A stretch of 22,338 nucleotides of DNA from Bacillota bacterium (GTDB lineage Bacteria; Bacillota_A; Clostridia; Peptostreptococcales; Anaerovoracaceae): the NCBI GenBank assembly GCA_017437925.1, contig JAFRWQ010000245.1, forward strand, positions 1 through 22,338, given 5' to 3'. Position 1 is the stretch's first letter. Each line of letters begins with the position of its first letter. Both the position numbers and the translations under genes were made by a program. The notes below the pieces were generated by a model that worked only from the letters and a program-made list of their open reading frames with translations, searched no databases and was not told the origin of the DNA. Of the stretch, positions 1 to 7,677 are shown in pieces.

Positions 1-16
1 CTTTTCGCGCATCCGG

Positions 17-45
17 TTGACAATAAAGCCGGCGCAGAATAGAAT
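17..45 (+). promoter_or_regulatory. Promoter of the ROK regulator gene
   Basis: A perfect -35 box TTGACA (17-22) is followed after exactly 17 bp by TAGAAT (40-45), which matches 5 of 6 bases of the -10 consensus. Transcription would start near 52, leaving a leader of about 75 nt before the ATG at 127. This is a typical housekeeping-sigma promoter. Confidence 0.8.
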
Positions 46-68
46 TAAATTGTTTAAAGTTCTTAATT
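43..68. promoter_or_regulatory. Candidate operator over the ROK promoter
   Basis: The arms AATTAA (43-48) and TTAATT (63-68) form an inverted repeat with a 14-bp AT-rich spacer. It overlaps the -10 box and the expected start point. The left half (TTAAATTGTTTAAA) resembles the left half of the Bacillus XylR operator as I remember it; the right half is more degenerate. ROK regulators commonly repress their own genes, so autoregulation is the natural reading, but this is inference. Confidence 0.4.
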
Positions 69-126
69 AAAACCCCGTTCCCCCAAGCGGAAGAGATGAT
101 CCCGCCGGCACGAAAGGAGCATCACC

Positions 127-1347
127 ATGGCCTACGAAGGCGACAACATGACAGGTCTGAGGCGCAGCAACCGCAGCGCCTGCCTCTACACCCTGCACCG
201 CAAAGGCAGCATGTCCAGAAAACGCCTGGCAGAAGCCTTAAAGCTCACCCCCGCGGCCATGTCTATCATAACGAGGGAGCTCATCGAAGAAGGCCTTATA
301 AAAGAAGGCCCCTCGGTCGCGGGCCTTAAGGCGGGCCGAAGGGAGATACTGCTGGAGACCAATCCAAAGGCGGCCTGGGCCCTGGGAGTCCTTATAAACG
401 TCCGCCAGGCGATAATTTCGGCGATCTGGCTGGACGGGACCGTGATCTTCTCGGAGACCGTCCCCCTGCCCTTGAGGGCCGACGCTGAAAAGACCGTGGA
501 CATGCTCTCCGAGATGATGCTTAAGCGCTGCTCCCGGTGTTCCCTGGATCTTTCCTCTTCGGTGGGCCTGGGGATAGCGGTGCGCGGCCTCATGTCAAGG
601 GACGGGCGCATGGTAAGGGACAGCTTCGGAGCCCTGGACGCCAACGATTTCGATATCTGCAGACGCTTTGAGCAGAGGACCGGCATACCCGCCGTCCTCT
701 CCAACAACGTGAGAGCCCTTTTCTCGGCCCAGATCTTCATGGGCAAGGAAGAAAAGGCCGAGTCCCAGTTCTTCATGCGCTGCGAGTACGGCGTAGGCGC
801 CTCGTTCGCCATAGACAGCCGGATATGGATGGGCGATTCGGGCCGCTGCGCCGAGATAGGCCACATACCCGTGGTGCTCAAAGGCGGAAAGCCCTGCTAC
901 TGCGGAAAGACAGGCTGCCTTGAGACCGTCGCCTCCCCCGCCGCCATCTGCGAGGACGCTATAGAGCAGCTGAGCCCCGAAAAGTCTCCCGTGCTCTGGA
1001 GCCTGACCGGCGGAGATCCCGAAAACGTCACCATAGATACCGTGCTCCGCGCCGCAAGGGACGGCGACCCCGCCGCAGGCAAAGTGGTCCGCAAGGCCGT
1101 GAGCGCCCTGGGTTCCGCACTGCGTTCGGTCATCTACTTGCTCGACCCGGGCAAGGTCATATTCTACGGCCGCATCTTCGACGACCCCTACTTCCTCTCC
1201 CTGCTTCAGGACGAGGTGAGGCTGGGCCTGGACGCCGGACACCGCATACTGCTGGAGCGCAGCGTCTTCAACCACAGCCTCGAGGACAAGGCGGCGGGAC
1301 TGCTTGCCGTGACCGATTTCTTAAGCCGCGGGGCGATCGCGGAATAG
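127..1347 (+). CDS. ROK-family transcriptional regulator
   Basis: 406 aa, a usual length for NagC/XylR-type ROK repressors, which bind DNA through an N-terminal winged helix and sense a sugar or sugar phosphate through a kinase-like domain. The helix-turn-helix lies at about residues 18-60 (SRKRLAEALKLTPAAMSIIT). The ROK zinc site is visible as H246 (EIGH) and C257-x-C259-G-x2-G-C264-x-E266. Catalytic features of ROK sugar kinases are missing: no DxGxT phosphate loop at the start of the ROK domain, and the usual N-D pair reads NN in VLSNNVRALF. It is therefore a regulator, not a kinase. AAGGAG (114-119) sits 7 nt before the ATG. The gene runs convergently into the polysaccharide operon with a 9-bp gap. 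The sugar ligand cannot be told from sequence; the regulated genes may lie left of the window or be the polysaccharide operon. Confidence 0.9.
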   Translation: MAYEGDNMTGLRRSNRSACLYTLHRKGSMSRKRLAEALKLTPAAMSIITRELIEEGLIKEGPSVAGLKAGRREILLETNPKAAWALGVLINVRQAIISAIWLDGTVIFSETVPLPLRADAEKTVDMLSEMMLKRCSRCSLDLSSSVGLGIAVRGLMSRDGRMVRDSFGALDANDFDICRRFEQRTGIPAVLSNNVRALFSAQIFMGKEEKAESQFFMRCEYGVGASFAIDSRIWMGDSGRCAEIGHIPVVLKGGKPCYCGKTGCLETVASPAAICEDAIEQLSPEKSPVLWSLTGGDPENVTIDTVLRAARDGDPAAGKVVRKAVSALGSALRSVIYLLDPGKVIFYGRIFDDPYFLSLLQDEVRLGLDAGHRILLERSVFNHSLEDKAAGLLAVTDFLSRGAIAE

Positions 1348-1356
1348 GGAGGGGCT

Positions 1357-3594
1357 TCAGAAGCTCTGCTCTCCTTTAAGGGTATCGATAAAGGCCCGGG
1401 CGGCGTTGTCCCAGGTGTAGGCAGAAAGGACTCTCCCGGGGCTTTCGGCAGGCTGCGCCAGGACCTCTTCTATGAGGCAGCCGTCTCCGTTCGGGTCTAT
1501 GTAGCGGGCGCAGTCCCCGTAGATCTCGTGAAAGACCGGTATGTCGGAAACTATGACGGGCCTTCCCAGGCTCATGGCCTCAAGGGGCGGTATGCCGAAG
1601 CCCTCGACAAAGCTGGGCTGCAGGAACACCAGGCAGCGGGCCATCAGGGCTTTGAGCTCCCCGTCTCCCACCAGGCCCGAAAAGAGCAGGTTGGGCGGGA
1701 CGTCTTCAGGCTCGCTGTAGCCTCCGGCGTTGGCTCCGCTCACCACGAAGAGGAGATCCGGGTTCTTCGCCGCGGTCTTTATTATCCACGCTGAATTCTT
1801 ATGCACATTTCTGGACCCCAGGGCGAAGCAGTAGGGCTCGCCCTCGGCGATACCGAGCTTTGAGAAGACCGAAAGGTCTTCTTTTATATCTTTTATGTGC
1901 TCCCAGCCGTTGCCGACCACCGAGATGTCCTCTATAGGCCTGCCGTAGAACTCCGAGATCTCCCTTCTTGAGAACTCAGAGACCGTTATGAGCTTTGCGG
2001 ATCTGCTGCTCGCGGCAAGACCCGCCGAAAAGACGTTCTTCGCATAGACGCGGCCCGCAGGCCTGCCGTAGTATTTTTCGACTATGAGGTCGTGGATGGC
2101 GTAAACGCCGGTCGAATTGACGGGGAAGGCCAGGGTGAGGTCCACCCCGCAGCCCCCGTAAAAGGCGACGGTCACGGGATAGACGATAAATTTCCAGAGG
2201 CAGTGCCAGAGCTTTTCCCAAAGCCTCGGCCCGCGGAATATCCGTCCCCTGCGCATTATCCTTATATTCTCATAGCTCTCCCCGTGGTCGAAGCCTTTGG
2301 GAGTAAGGAAGGTGAGCGTTATTCCGCTGTCCTTGAGCAGAGGGTCGGCATGCCTCAAAATGTTGCGCTCGTAGCGGAATATCCCCCCTATCCAGGAGGG
2401 GTTCCAGCCCCCGTAGACGTAGAAATCCTTCTTTTTTATCCTCTCGGGGCTTCCCTCGCTTCTGCAAAGGAAGATCGCAGGAAGCAGCGCGTAGGTCTCG
2501 GGCCTGAGCAGTATCGCCTCCATGCAGGCGTAGGTGAGGAACATAAGGCTTAAGGCAGCGTATCTGCCGTTTCCCCTGCGCACGACCGAGTCCTGTATCA
2601 GCACCAAAAGCATGAGGAAGAGCACAAAGACGATGACGCCGCCCACCATAAGGGCCCTCAGGTAATTATTGTCCCAGATGTAGTGGCGGTCGGTGTCGGG
2701 CAGCTCGCGGACGAAGAGCGACAGGCCGAAATCCCTCACGCCGTAGGGCAGCTCCACGAAGCGGCAGATGAAATTGCTGTCTATGCTGCCGTTGTCGAAG
2801 GGCGCGAGGATATAGCCGAGGGCGGCGGAGTCTCCCGCGCAGAGCAGGGGGAAGAAGCGGACAAAAGCCCGAACGAAGGGGTAATTCAGCAGCTTCTCAA
2901 AATCGAAGAAGTTTATGACCGCGCAGAGGGAGAGCATCAGCACCGCGGTGCGGCAGCCGCTGACCGCGAAGACCGCAGCGCCCCAGGCAAGGGAAAGGGC
3001 AGACCAGCGGAAGCCCTTCTTTCCCCAGACGTACCAGGCCAGAAGGAAGGTGAAAACCATGACCCTTCCGAGATTATTGGGATTGTAAAAGCCCAGGCTG
3101 TGCCCGGTCCAGTAGTGAAGGTCGATCACCTCATCGCCGGCAAGACCGGCAAGTGACAGGCCGATCTGGGTGAGCAGCTTGGCGGAAAGCACGTAAAACG
3201 TCGCCTTTGCCGTATCCCTTGAGGGCAGCCTTCCCGCGAGGAACAGTGCCGGCATAAGCTTCAGAGCGGCGGTCCCCCAGCCCAGTATGGCCATGAAAAA
3301 GGAGATCAGGCCGTAGAGGAAGACGCTGAAAAAACTGTACTGACTGAAATAGGAGACCAGGGCGCACCACAGCCTGCGGCCCCTGTCCTCCTTCGTCTTA
3401 AAAACACCGGAAAGAGCGAAATGCCATATGTCCCAGACGCAGAGCAGGCAGGTGCAGGCCAGGAAAAAGCGCAGGATGTCGCCGTTGACGCCCGCAGTCA
3501 GCAGGCTCCTGTCGGTGAGCCTGATGTAGTCCCTGCTGAAGATCAGGATCATCGCCCAGAGTATGTAAAATATCTTTTTTTCGGTCTTGGTCAT
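1357..3594 (-). CDS. Fused polysaccharide polymerase-like membrane domain and GT4 glycosyltransferase
   Basis: 745 aa from the chosen start (ATG at 3594, protein MTKTEKKIFYIL). The frame stays open to 3747, but that extension overlaps the upstream GT32 gene and does not look like protein, so I reject it. Residues 1 to about 385 are a multi-pass membrane domain with many hydrophobic helices and a late WDNNYLRAL loop followed by a long helix, as in Wzy/O-antigen-ligase-type polymerases. Residues from about 386 to the end are a GT-B retaining glycosyltransferase: ITVSEFSRREI, then a GSRNVHKN donor-site segment, then the GT4 E-x7-E pair E664/E672 (EGFGIPPLE). It is the last gene of the operon, 43 bp after the GT32 gene, with only a weak ribosome site. 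A polymerase fused to a GT4 in one frame is unusual; the likely role is linking repeat units and adding a sugar at the inner membrane face. Donor and acceptor are unknown. Confidence 0.8.
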   Translation of the reverse strand: MTKTEKKIFYILWAMILIFSRDYIRLTDRSLLTAGVNGDILRFFLACTCLLCVWDIWHFALSGVFKTKEDRGRRLWCALVSYFSQYSFFSVFLYGLISFFMAILGWGTAALKLMPALFLAGRLPSRDTAKATFYVLSAKLLTQIGLSLAGLAGDEVIDLHYWTGHSLGFYNPNNLGRVMVFTFLLAWYVWGKKGFRWSALSLAWGAAVFAVSGCRTAVLMLSLCAVINFFDFEKLLNYPFVRAFVRFFPLLCAGDSAALGYILAPFDNGSIDSNFICRFVELPYGVRDFGLSLFVRELPDTDRHYIWDNNYLRALMVGGVIVFVLFLMLLVLIQDSVVRRGNGRYAALSLMFLTYACMEAILLRPETYALLPAIFLCRSEGSPERIKKKDFYVYGGWNPSWIGGIFRYERNILRHADPLLKDSGITLTFLTPKGFDHGESYENIRIMRRGRIFRGPRLWEKLWHCLWKFIVYPVTVAFYGGCGVDLTLAFPVNSTGVYAIHDLIVEKYYGRPAGRVYAKNVFSAGLAASSRSAKLITVSEFSRREISEFYGRPIEDISVVGNGWEHIKDIKEDLSVFSKLGIAEGEPYCFALGSRNVHKNSAWIIKTAAKNPDLLFVVSGANAGGYSEPEDVPPNLLFSGLVGDGELKALMARCLVFLQPSFVEGFGIPPLEAMSLGRPVIVSDIPVFHEIYGDCARYIDPNGDGCLIEEVLAQPAESPGRVLSAYTWDNAARAFIDTLKGEQSF

Positions 3595-3637
3595 TGTTAT
3601 ATATGGATCCCGCGTTGTACGGGACGCGCAGCCCGGC

Positions 3638-4402
3638 TTACCTGAGCCTGTACTTGATCCAGTAGTGGTCGCGGACCAGGTTTTGAGCCAGCTTTTTAAG
3701 CCCGCCGGTCTTTCTCCAGGAGCCGGCGCAGCAATGTATGGCCACATTGCCCTTTCTTATCTCGGAAAAGCAGCCCGCTACCAGGGACGAAGGATATATA
3801 TGCATGCCTTCGGAGAGCCTCTGCTCTTCGTCGATATAGCGGAAGCCGAACTCCCTTGCCTTGAGAGCGTAGATGTCGGGGGCTATCATGTCGATCTTCG
3901 GCTTTCCGTCCGGGCCTAAAAAGACCGCGCTCTCGTAGTATTCCAGACACTTTTTAAGGAAGGGATGGCCGGGCTCAGAGCCCATGAAGGCCGACTGCAG
4001 GCAGAAGCCGGGTATGTGGCCTTCGGTCAGGGGGACTCCTCCCTCCCCCACCAGGTGCTTATATTCCTTAAAACCCTTTTCGTGATACTCCACGAAGGAA
4101 AAGAAGGGGTCGCCCAGGAAGGGCTTTGGCGATCCCTTGAGGAAGATGTCGGAATCCATGTATATGCCGCCCTGCTCGTAAAGTATCTTGAGCCTCAGGT
4201 AGTCGGCGGCGAAGGCCCACATCCTTTCGGAGACGGCCTGCTTTACGAAAAGGGGCAGGGCCTCCATATCGAAATCCCCGCTGCTCCAGCCGCGTATCTC
4301 AAATCCGGGGGCGGCAGGAGCCCACGAGGCAAGGCACTTTTTTATGAGATCGGGCTTTTCGTCATTGGAAAGCCAGATGTAGTGGAGGGTCCTCGGTATC
4401 AC
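3638..4402 (-). CDS. GT32-family glycosyltransferase (DXD motif)
   Basis: 254 aa from a GTG start. The protein opens with IPRTLHYIWLS, the usual N-terminus of capsular-polysaccharide GT32 (OCH1-like) transferases, and contains the family signature DYLRLKILYEQGG followed by the metal-binding DSD at residues 83-85. These enzymes move a sugar from a nucleotide donor to a growing glycan in the cytoplasm. The frame is open further upstream, but the GTG overlaps the previous gene's TGA (GTGA) and has an ideal ribosome site, so the longer forms are unlikely. Neighbours on both sides are glycosyltransferases, which supports a role in assembling the same surface polysaccharide. Sugar specificity cannot be read from sequence. 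Confidence 0.88.
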   Translation of the reverse strand: MIPRTLHYIWLSNDEKPDLIKKCLASWAPAAPGFEIRGWSSGDFDMEALPLFVKQAVSERMWAFAADYLRLKILYEQGGIYMDSDIFLKGSPKPFLGDPFFSFVEYHEKGFKEYKHLVGEGGVPLTEGHIPGFCLQSAFMGSEPGHPFLKKCLEYYESAVFLGPDGKPKIDMIAPDIYALKAREFGFRYIDEEQRLSEGMHIYPSSLVAGCFSEIRKGNVAIHCCAGSWRKTGGLKKLAQNLVRDHYWIKYRLR

Positions 4403-5538
4403 TTTTTCGGCCTCCTTTTTCCTTTCGGCCCGCATTCCGCGGCCTTTTTCAGGGCGGACCAGAGCTTTTCCGACTCCTCCTCCCAACTGAAGGAGGCTGC
4501 CCTTTTCCTTCCCCTTTCGGTAAGCTCAGCCCTTTCCTCTTCGCTGAGCGACAGGACCCTTTTCAGGGCCCGGACCAGGTCGTCCTCATCTTCGCTCTTA
4601 AAGAAGATCGCGGCGTCCCCCAGGACCTCGGGCATTGAGGCTGCGTCGGAGGATACGACCGGGCAGCCCATGGCCATGGCTTCCAGGGGAGGAAGCCCGA
4701 AGCCCTCATATTTTGAGGGGAAGACGAAGGCGGAAGCCCCGCCGTAGAGCAGGGGAAGCTCACCGTCGTCGACGTAGCCTGTTAATATCACCCTTTCGGG
4801 GTCGGGAGCGCCTTCGGGAAATACCGCGGAGGGGTTCCAGCCGGCCCTTCCGCAGAGGACCAGCTTAAGGTCCGGGTGATCGTTTTCGATCGCCTTAAAG
4901 GCCGAAAGCAGCAGGGCGATGTTCTTTCTGGGCTCCAGGGTGGAGACCGAAAGGAGCCAGCGGTCGGGAAGGCCGTACTTTTCCTTAAGTTCTTCCGGGC
5001 CCAAAGTCGCCTTCCAGTCGGAAGCGACCCCGTTGTATGTCACCGCTATTCTTTCGGGGTCTGTCCCGAGAACGGCGGATATCCTTCTTTTGCTGAACTC
5101 AGAGACCGTTAAAATGACGGAAGCAGCCCTGTTTGCCCGCCGAAATCCCAGCCTGGAATACAGGACCTTCAGCCGGCCTTTGCCCTCGCTGCACTCAAAA
5201 TCCGACATGTCGTGCATGGTCTCAGCCATGGCCCGTCCTCCGAAAAACCAGGGGGCGCAGAAGGCGGGGAAAAAGAAAACGTCGGCCTTTACGCGGCTCA
5301 GGGCGAGAGGGAGCCTCACCTGGCTGAACCACAGGCGGTTTTTACAGGAAAGCACCCTGAAGCTCACCCCCGGCCTTCCCTCAAAAGGCTTAAAAAGGGG
5401 ATGGACCTCGCCGGCAAATATGAGCTCGAACTCTTCTTCGGGATGGCGGAGCAGCAGCCGAGCGCTCATGCGCGAGGCGTAGCGCTCTATGCCGGTCATA
5501 TGAAAGTGAAGAGAAGTGAGGTCGACGGCAATCTTCAT
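4399..5538 (-). CDS. GT4-family glycosyltransferase
   Basis: 379 aa, the usual length for GT4 enzymes. The N-terminal half begins MKIAVDLTSL and carries the MTGIERYA loop common in GT4 mannosyl- and rhamnosyl-type transferases; VILTVSEFSKRRIS marks the end of the first Rossmann domain. The C-terminal half has STLEPRKN, the donor-phosphate segment, and EGFGLPPLE, the E-x7-E motif. It should transfer a sugar from a nucleotide donor to a lipid-linked glycan at the cytoplasmic face. The start ATG lies 3 nt after the TGA of the upstream TagA-family gene, with AGGTGAGG as ribosome site spanning that stop. Its motifs closely resemble the C-terminal half of the fused protein at 1357-3594, so the two may be paralogues. 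The basic tail (KGKRRPKK) is encoded where the next gene's ribosome site sits. Confidence 0.9.
   Translation of the reverse strand: MKIAVDLTSLHFHMTGIERYASRMSARLLLRHPEEEFELIFAGEVHPLFKPFEGRPGVSFRVLSCKNRLWFSQVRLPLALSRVKADVFFFPAFCAPWFFGGRAMAETMHDMSDFECSEGKGRLKVLYSRLGFRRANRAASVILTVSEFSKRRISAVLGTDPERIAVTYNGVASDWKATLGPEELKEKYGLPDRWLLSVSTLEPRKNIALLLSAFKAIENDHPDLKLVLCGRAGWNPSAVFPEGAPDPERVILTGYVDDGELPLLYGGASAFVFPSKYEGFGLPPLEAMAMGCPVVSSDAASMPEVLGDAAIFFKSEDEDDLVRALKRVLSLSEEERAELTERGRKRAASFSWEEESEKLWSALKKAAECGPKGKRRPKK
4400..4416 (-). promoter_or_regulatory. Ribosome site that fixes the GTG start of the GT32 gene
   Basis: AGGAGG at 4411-4416 (minus strand) lies 8 nt before GTG at 4402-4400. The GTG shares bases with the stop TGA (4401-4399) of the upstream GT4 gene, giving a 4-base overlap typical of translational coupling. 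Upstream ATGs in the same frame lie inside the previous gene and lack such a site. Confidence 0.85.
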
Positions 5539-5541
5539 GCC

Positions 5542-6279
5542 TCACCTGTACTTTCTCATGAGGGGGCCCAGGCCCTTAAGGTCTCTTATCACCCTTCCCC
5601 CTATGCGGCGGGGCTCCTGCAGGCAGCGGTAGAGCCACTCAAAGCCCAGCTTCGAGACCCAGCGGGGCGCCCTTTTGCGGGTCCCGGCCTCGAAATCGAC
5701 GCTGGCGCCTATTGAAAGGGAGACGGGGACGCCCAGCCTTTCGCGGTACCTGCAGAGGAATTTTTCGCCCTTGGTATCTCCTATGGCGACCGCCATGATG
5801 TCGGGGCGGGCAGAATTTACGATCCCTATGATCTTTTCGATCTCGGCTTCGTCGTTTTCAAAGCCCTTGGGAGGGGAATAGGTCCCGGCTATCTTAAGAC
5901 CGGGGTTTTTAGCGGCCAGATTTTGCGCCGCGGTCTCTGCGACTCCCGGGGCAGCGCCCAGTATGAAGAGGGAATAGCCCTCCTTGGCCGCCATGGAGCA
6001 GACCCTGGGGAAGAGGTCGCTTCCCGAGACCTTTTCCTTAAGGGGAGTTCCCGCGCGCCTTGCGAGATGCATTACAGAGACTCCGTCGGCCAGCACCAGA
6101 GCCGCGTTTTCGTAGGCTTCGGCGAAGGCGGGGTCCTTTTCGAGATTTATGAGATGGTCAAGGTTGGGCGTGACGACATAGGCGCTGCCTTTTAGAGAGG
6201 CAAGGCGCCTTATCTCCTCCACGGCCTCGTCCATGGAAATGTTATCGACTTGGGTATTGAGTATCTTTACGCGTTCCAA
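5542..6279 (-). CDS. WecG/TagA/CpsF-family glycosyltransferase
   Basis: 245 aa, full length for GT26. It shows the family landmarks: VVTPNLDHL near residue 37, VLADGVSVMHLAR with the conserved Asp before Gly, KEKVSGSDLFPRVC, and FILGAAPGVAE. The usual GxPxQE block reads IGDTKGEKF here, a departure from the common form. TagA-type members transfer N-acetylmannosamine to GlcNAc-diphospho-undecaprenol, the second step of wall teichoic acid or secondary wall polymer synthesis; others use glucose or mannosaminuronate. The C-terminal arginine-rich helix (LQEPRRIGGRVIRDL) fits the membrane-targeting tail of the family. The start is TTG at 6279 with GGAAG 7 nt upstream, 15 bp after the stop of the guanylyltransferase gene. 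The exact donor is not certain. Confidence 0.9.
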   Translation of the reverse strand: MERVKILNTQVDNISMDEAVEEIRRLASLKGSAYVVTPNLDHLINLEKDPAFAEAYENAALVLADGVSVMHLARRAGTPLKEKVSGSDLFPRVCSMAAKEGYSLFILGAAPGVAETAAQNLAAKNPGLKIAGTYSPPKGFENDEAEIEKIIGIVNSARPDIMAVAIGDTKGEKFLCRYRERLGVPVSLSIGASVDFEAGTRKRAPRWVSKLGFEWLYRCLQEPRRIGGRVIRDLKGLGPLMRKYR

Positions 6280-6294
6280 AGCAGTACTTCCGGT

Positions 6295-7584
6295 CTAAAA
6301 ACGCTCGATGTCCTCTTCGGAGAGCTCCTCTCCCAGCTGGACCTCGATGATGTGAAGGTCGCTGAAGGCCTTTGCCATGTGGCGGACCCCGGCCTTTATA
6401 CTTACGCTGACGCCGGGCTCAAGGCGGAAGGTCACTCCGCCGATCTCGGCCTCGCCCTCGCCTTCGGTCACCACCCAGGTCTCGTCCCTTCTGCGGTGCA
6501 GCTGGTCGCTCAGCTGCTTTCCGGCTTCGATCACCAGCTCCTTTACCAGGGAATTGCTGTCCGGGCTTGTGTATACGACCCTGTACTCGCCCCAGAGCCT
6601 GCGCTCGTACATGGGCCTCGCATCGGGCACCAGGTCTTTAAGGCCGGAGGCCTTTCTCGCGCTTACAAGTATGCCGTCGGGAGTCGCGGCAACCACGCTG
6701 TCCTTTATGCCCAGGACGACCATGGGCAGGCCTAGCTCGTTGATCACGAGGCTCCCCTCGCAGTCTTTGGCGACTGCGCTGCCTATCACTTCGTCCCCCA
6801 GGACCCCGGCCAGGGAATCCCAGGTGCCCAGGTCCTTCCAGGGCCCGGCGCAGCGTATGACCTGCAGGGACTCCTCCTTTTCGACCACGGCGTAGTCGAA
6901 GCTTATCTTCGGAGCGTCCTCGTAATTGCGGCGCAGGGTGTCGTGGTCGGAGGTGCCCAGAAGCCTCTCGCAGATGCCGAGAAGGTACGAGAGCTTAAAG
7001 GCGAAGACTCCGCCGTTCCAGAGGGCGCCCTTTTCGATGTAGCTTTGGGCCAGGGCGCGGTCCGGCTTCTCCTTGAATTCCAGTATGGGGCTGACCTCGC
7101 CTTCCGACGCGGGGATTATGTAGCCGTAGTTTTCGGAGGGGAAGGTCGGTTCTATGCCCATGAGGGTGAGGTTTGCGTCTTCGCAGCGGTCCGCCATCTT
7201 TTTTATGCACTCAAAGTAGGCGGGGCCGGCCCAGGGGTCGGAGGGGCAGACGACCACGGGCTCATCTTCTTTTGCTCCTTCTTTTTTAAGCAGGCAGGCC
7301 GCCAGGGCTATGGCGGGGAAGGTGTCCCTGCGGGCGGGTTCGGAGCATATCCGGACCAGGCTGCCCAGCTGAGCCCTGATCTGGGGCAGCTGGTTTTCGG
7401 GGGCCGCAACGGTGACGCGGGCCGAGGGGTCCGCCGAAAGCAGCATGCGGTACATGCGCTTTACCATGGACTCGGGCTGTCCGTATTCATTTCTGAATAT
7501 TTCGAGAAACTGCTTGGAGCGCACCCGGTTCGAAAGGGGCCAGAGCCTCTTTCCCGAGCCGCCTGAAAGCATTATGACGTTCAT
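6295..7584 (-). CDS. manC: Mannose-1-phosphate guanylyltransferase-like protein with C-terminal cupin
   Basis: 429 aa. The N-terminal nucleotidyltransferase domain (about 1-270) begins with the pyrophosphorylase signature GGSGKRLWPLS (residues 8-18), followed by EPARRDTFPAIALAA, VCPSDPW, FKEKPD and WNGGVFAFK. Residues from about 326 form a cupin of the type fused to ManC proteins (YERRLWGEY ... HIIEVQLGEELSEEDIERF). It would make GDP-mannose, or a related NDP-sugar, for the glycosyltransferases downstream. In the cupin the usual H-x-H-R metal segment reads HRRRDE (H363, E368), so one expected His is Arg; phosphomannose isomerase activity is doubtful. It is slightly shorter than ManC of about 470 aa. 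First gene of the operon, with AAAGGG before the ATG and a strong promoter about 45 bp upstream. The symbol is by family; the substrate could be another sugar phosphate. Confidence 0.85.
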   Translation of the reverse strand: MNVIMLSGGSGKRLWPLSNRVRSKQFLEIFRNEYGQPESMVKRMYRMLLSADPSARVTVAAPENQLPQIRAQLGSLVRICSEPARRDTFPAIALAACLLKKEGAKEDEPVVVCPSDPWAGPAYFECIKKMADRCEDANLTLMGIEPTFPSENYGYIIPASEGEVSPILEFKEKPDRALAQSYIEKGALWNGGVFAFKLSYLLGICERLLGTSDHDTLRRNYEDAPKISFDYAVVEKEESLQVIRCAGPWKDLGTWDSLAGVLGDEVIGSAVAKDCEGSLVINELGLPMVVLGIKDSVVAATPDGILVSARKASGLKDLVPDARPMYERRLWGEYRVVYTSPDSNSLVKELVIEAGKQLSDQLHRRRDETWVVTEGEGEAEIGGVTFRLEPGVSVSIKAGVRHMAKAFSDLHIIEVQLGEELSEEDIERF

Positions 7585-7627
7585 CTTTTTCCCTTTCGGT
7601 CGGAATGTATTTTCTGGGGTATCTTAT

Positions 7628-7656
7628 ATCATACTAAACGCGGGGGCCTGTGGCAA
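7628..7656 (-). promoter_or_regulatory. Promoter of the polysaccharide operon
   Basis: On the minus strand TTGCCA (7656-7651) and TATGAT (7633-7628) are separated by exactly 17 bp, each matching 5 of 6 consensus bases. Transcription would begin near 7621 with a leader of about 37 nt. It lies between the MFS gene and the guanylyltransferase gene, so the operon can be read independently of the MFS gene. Confidence 0.8.
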
Positions 7657-7663
7657 GAGGCCC
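7644..7663. promoter_or_regulatory. Inverted repeat bracketing the -35 box of the polysaccharide operon
   Basis: The arms GGGCCT (7644-7649) and AGGCCC (7658-7663) have an 8-bp centre holding most of the -35 box. It could be an operator. As RNA from the MFS gene it could fold into a GC-rich hairpin, but the following UUUAG is a poor U-tract, so it would be at best a weak terminator. Confidence 0.35.
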
Positions 7664-7677
7664 GCAGAGCTTGAATT

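Noticed and set aside
3595..3747. N-terminal extension of the polymerase-GT4 frame to 3747
   Set aside because: It overlaps the GT32 gene, reads as low-complexity polar sequence, and the membrane protein starts naturally at ATG 3594.
4403..4486. Longer GT32 starts at 4486 or 4435
   Set aside because: Both lie inside the upstream GT4 gene without a good ribosome site, whereas GTG at 4402 has AGGAGG at 8 nt and begins with the conserved family N-terminus.
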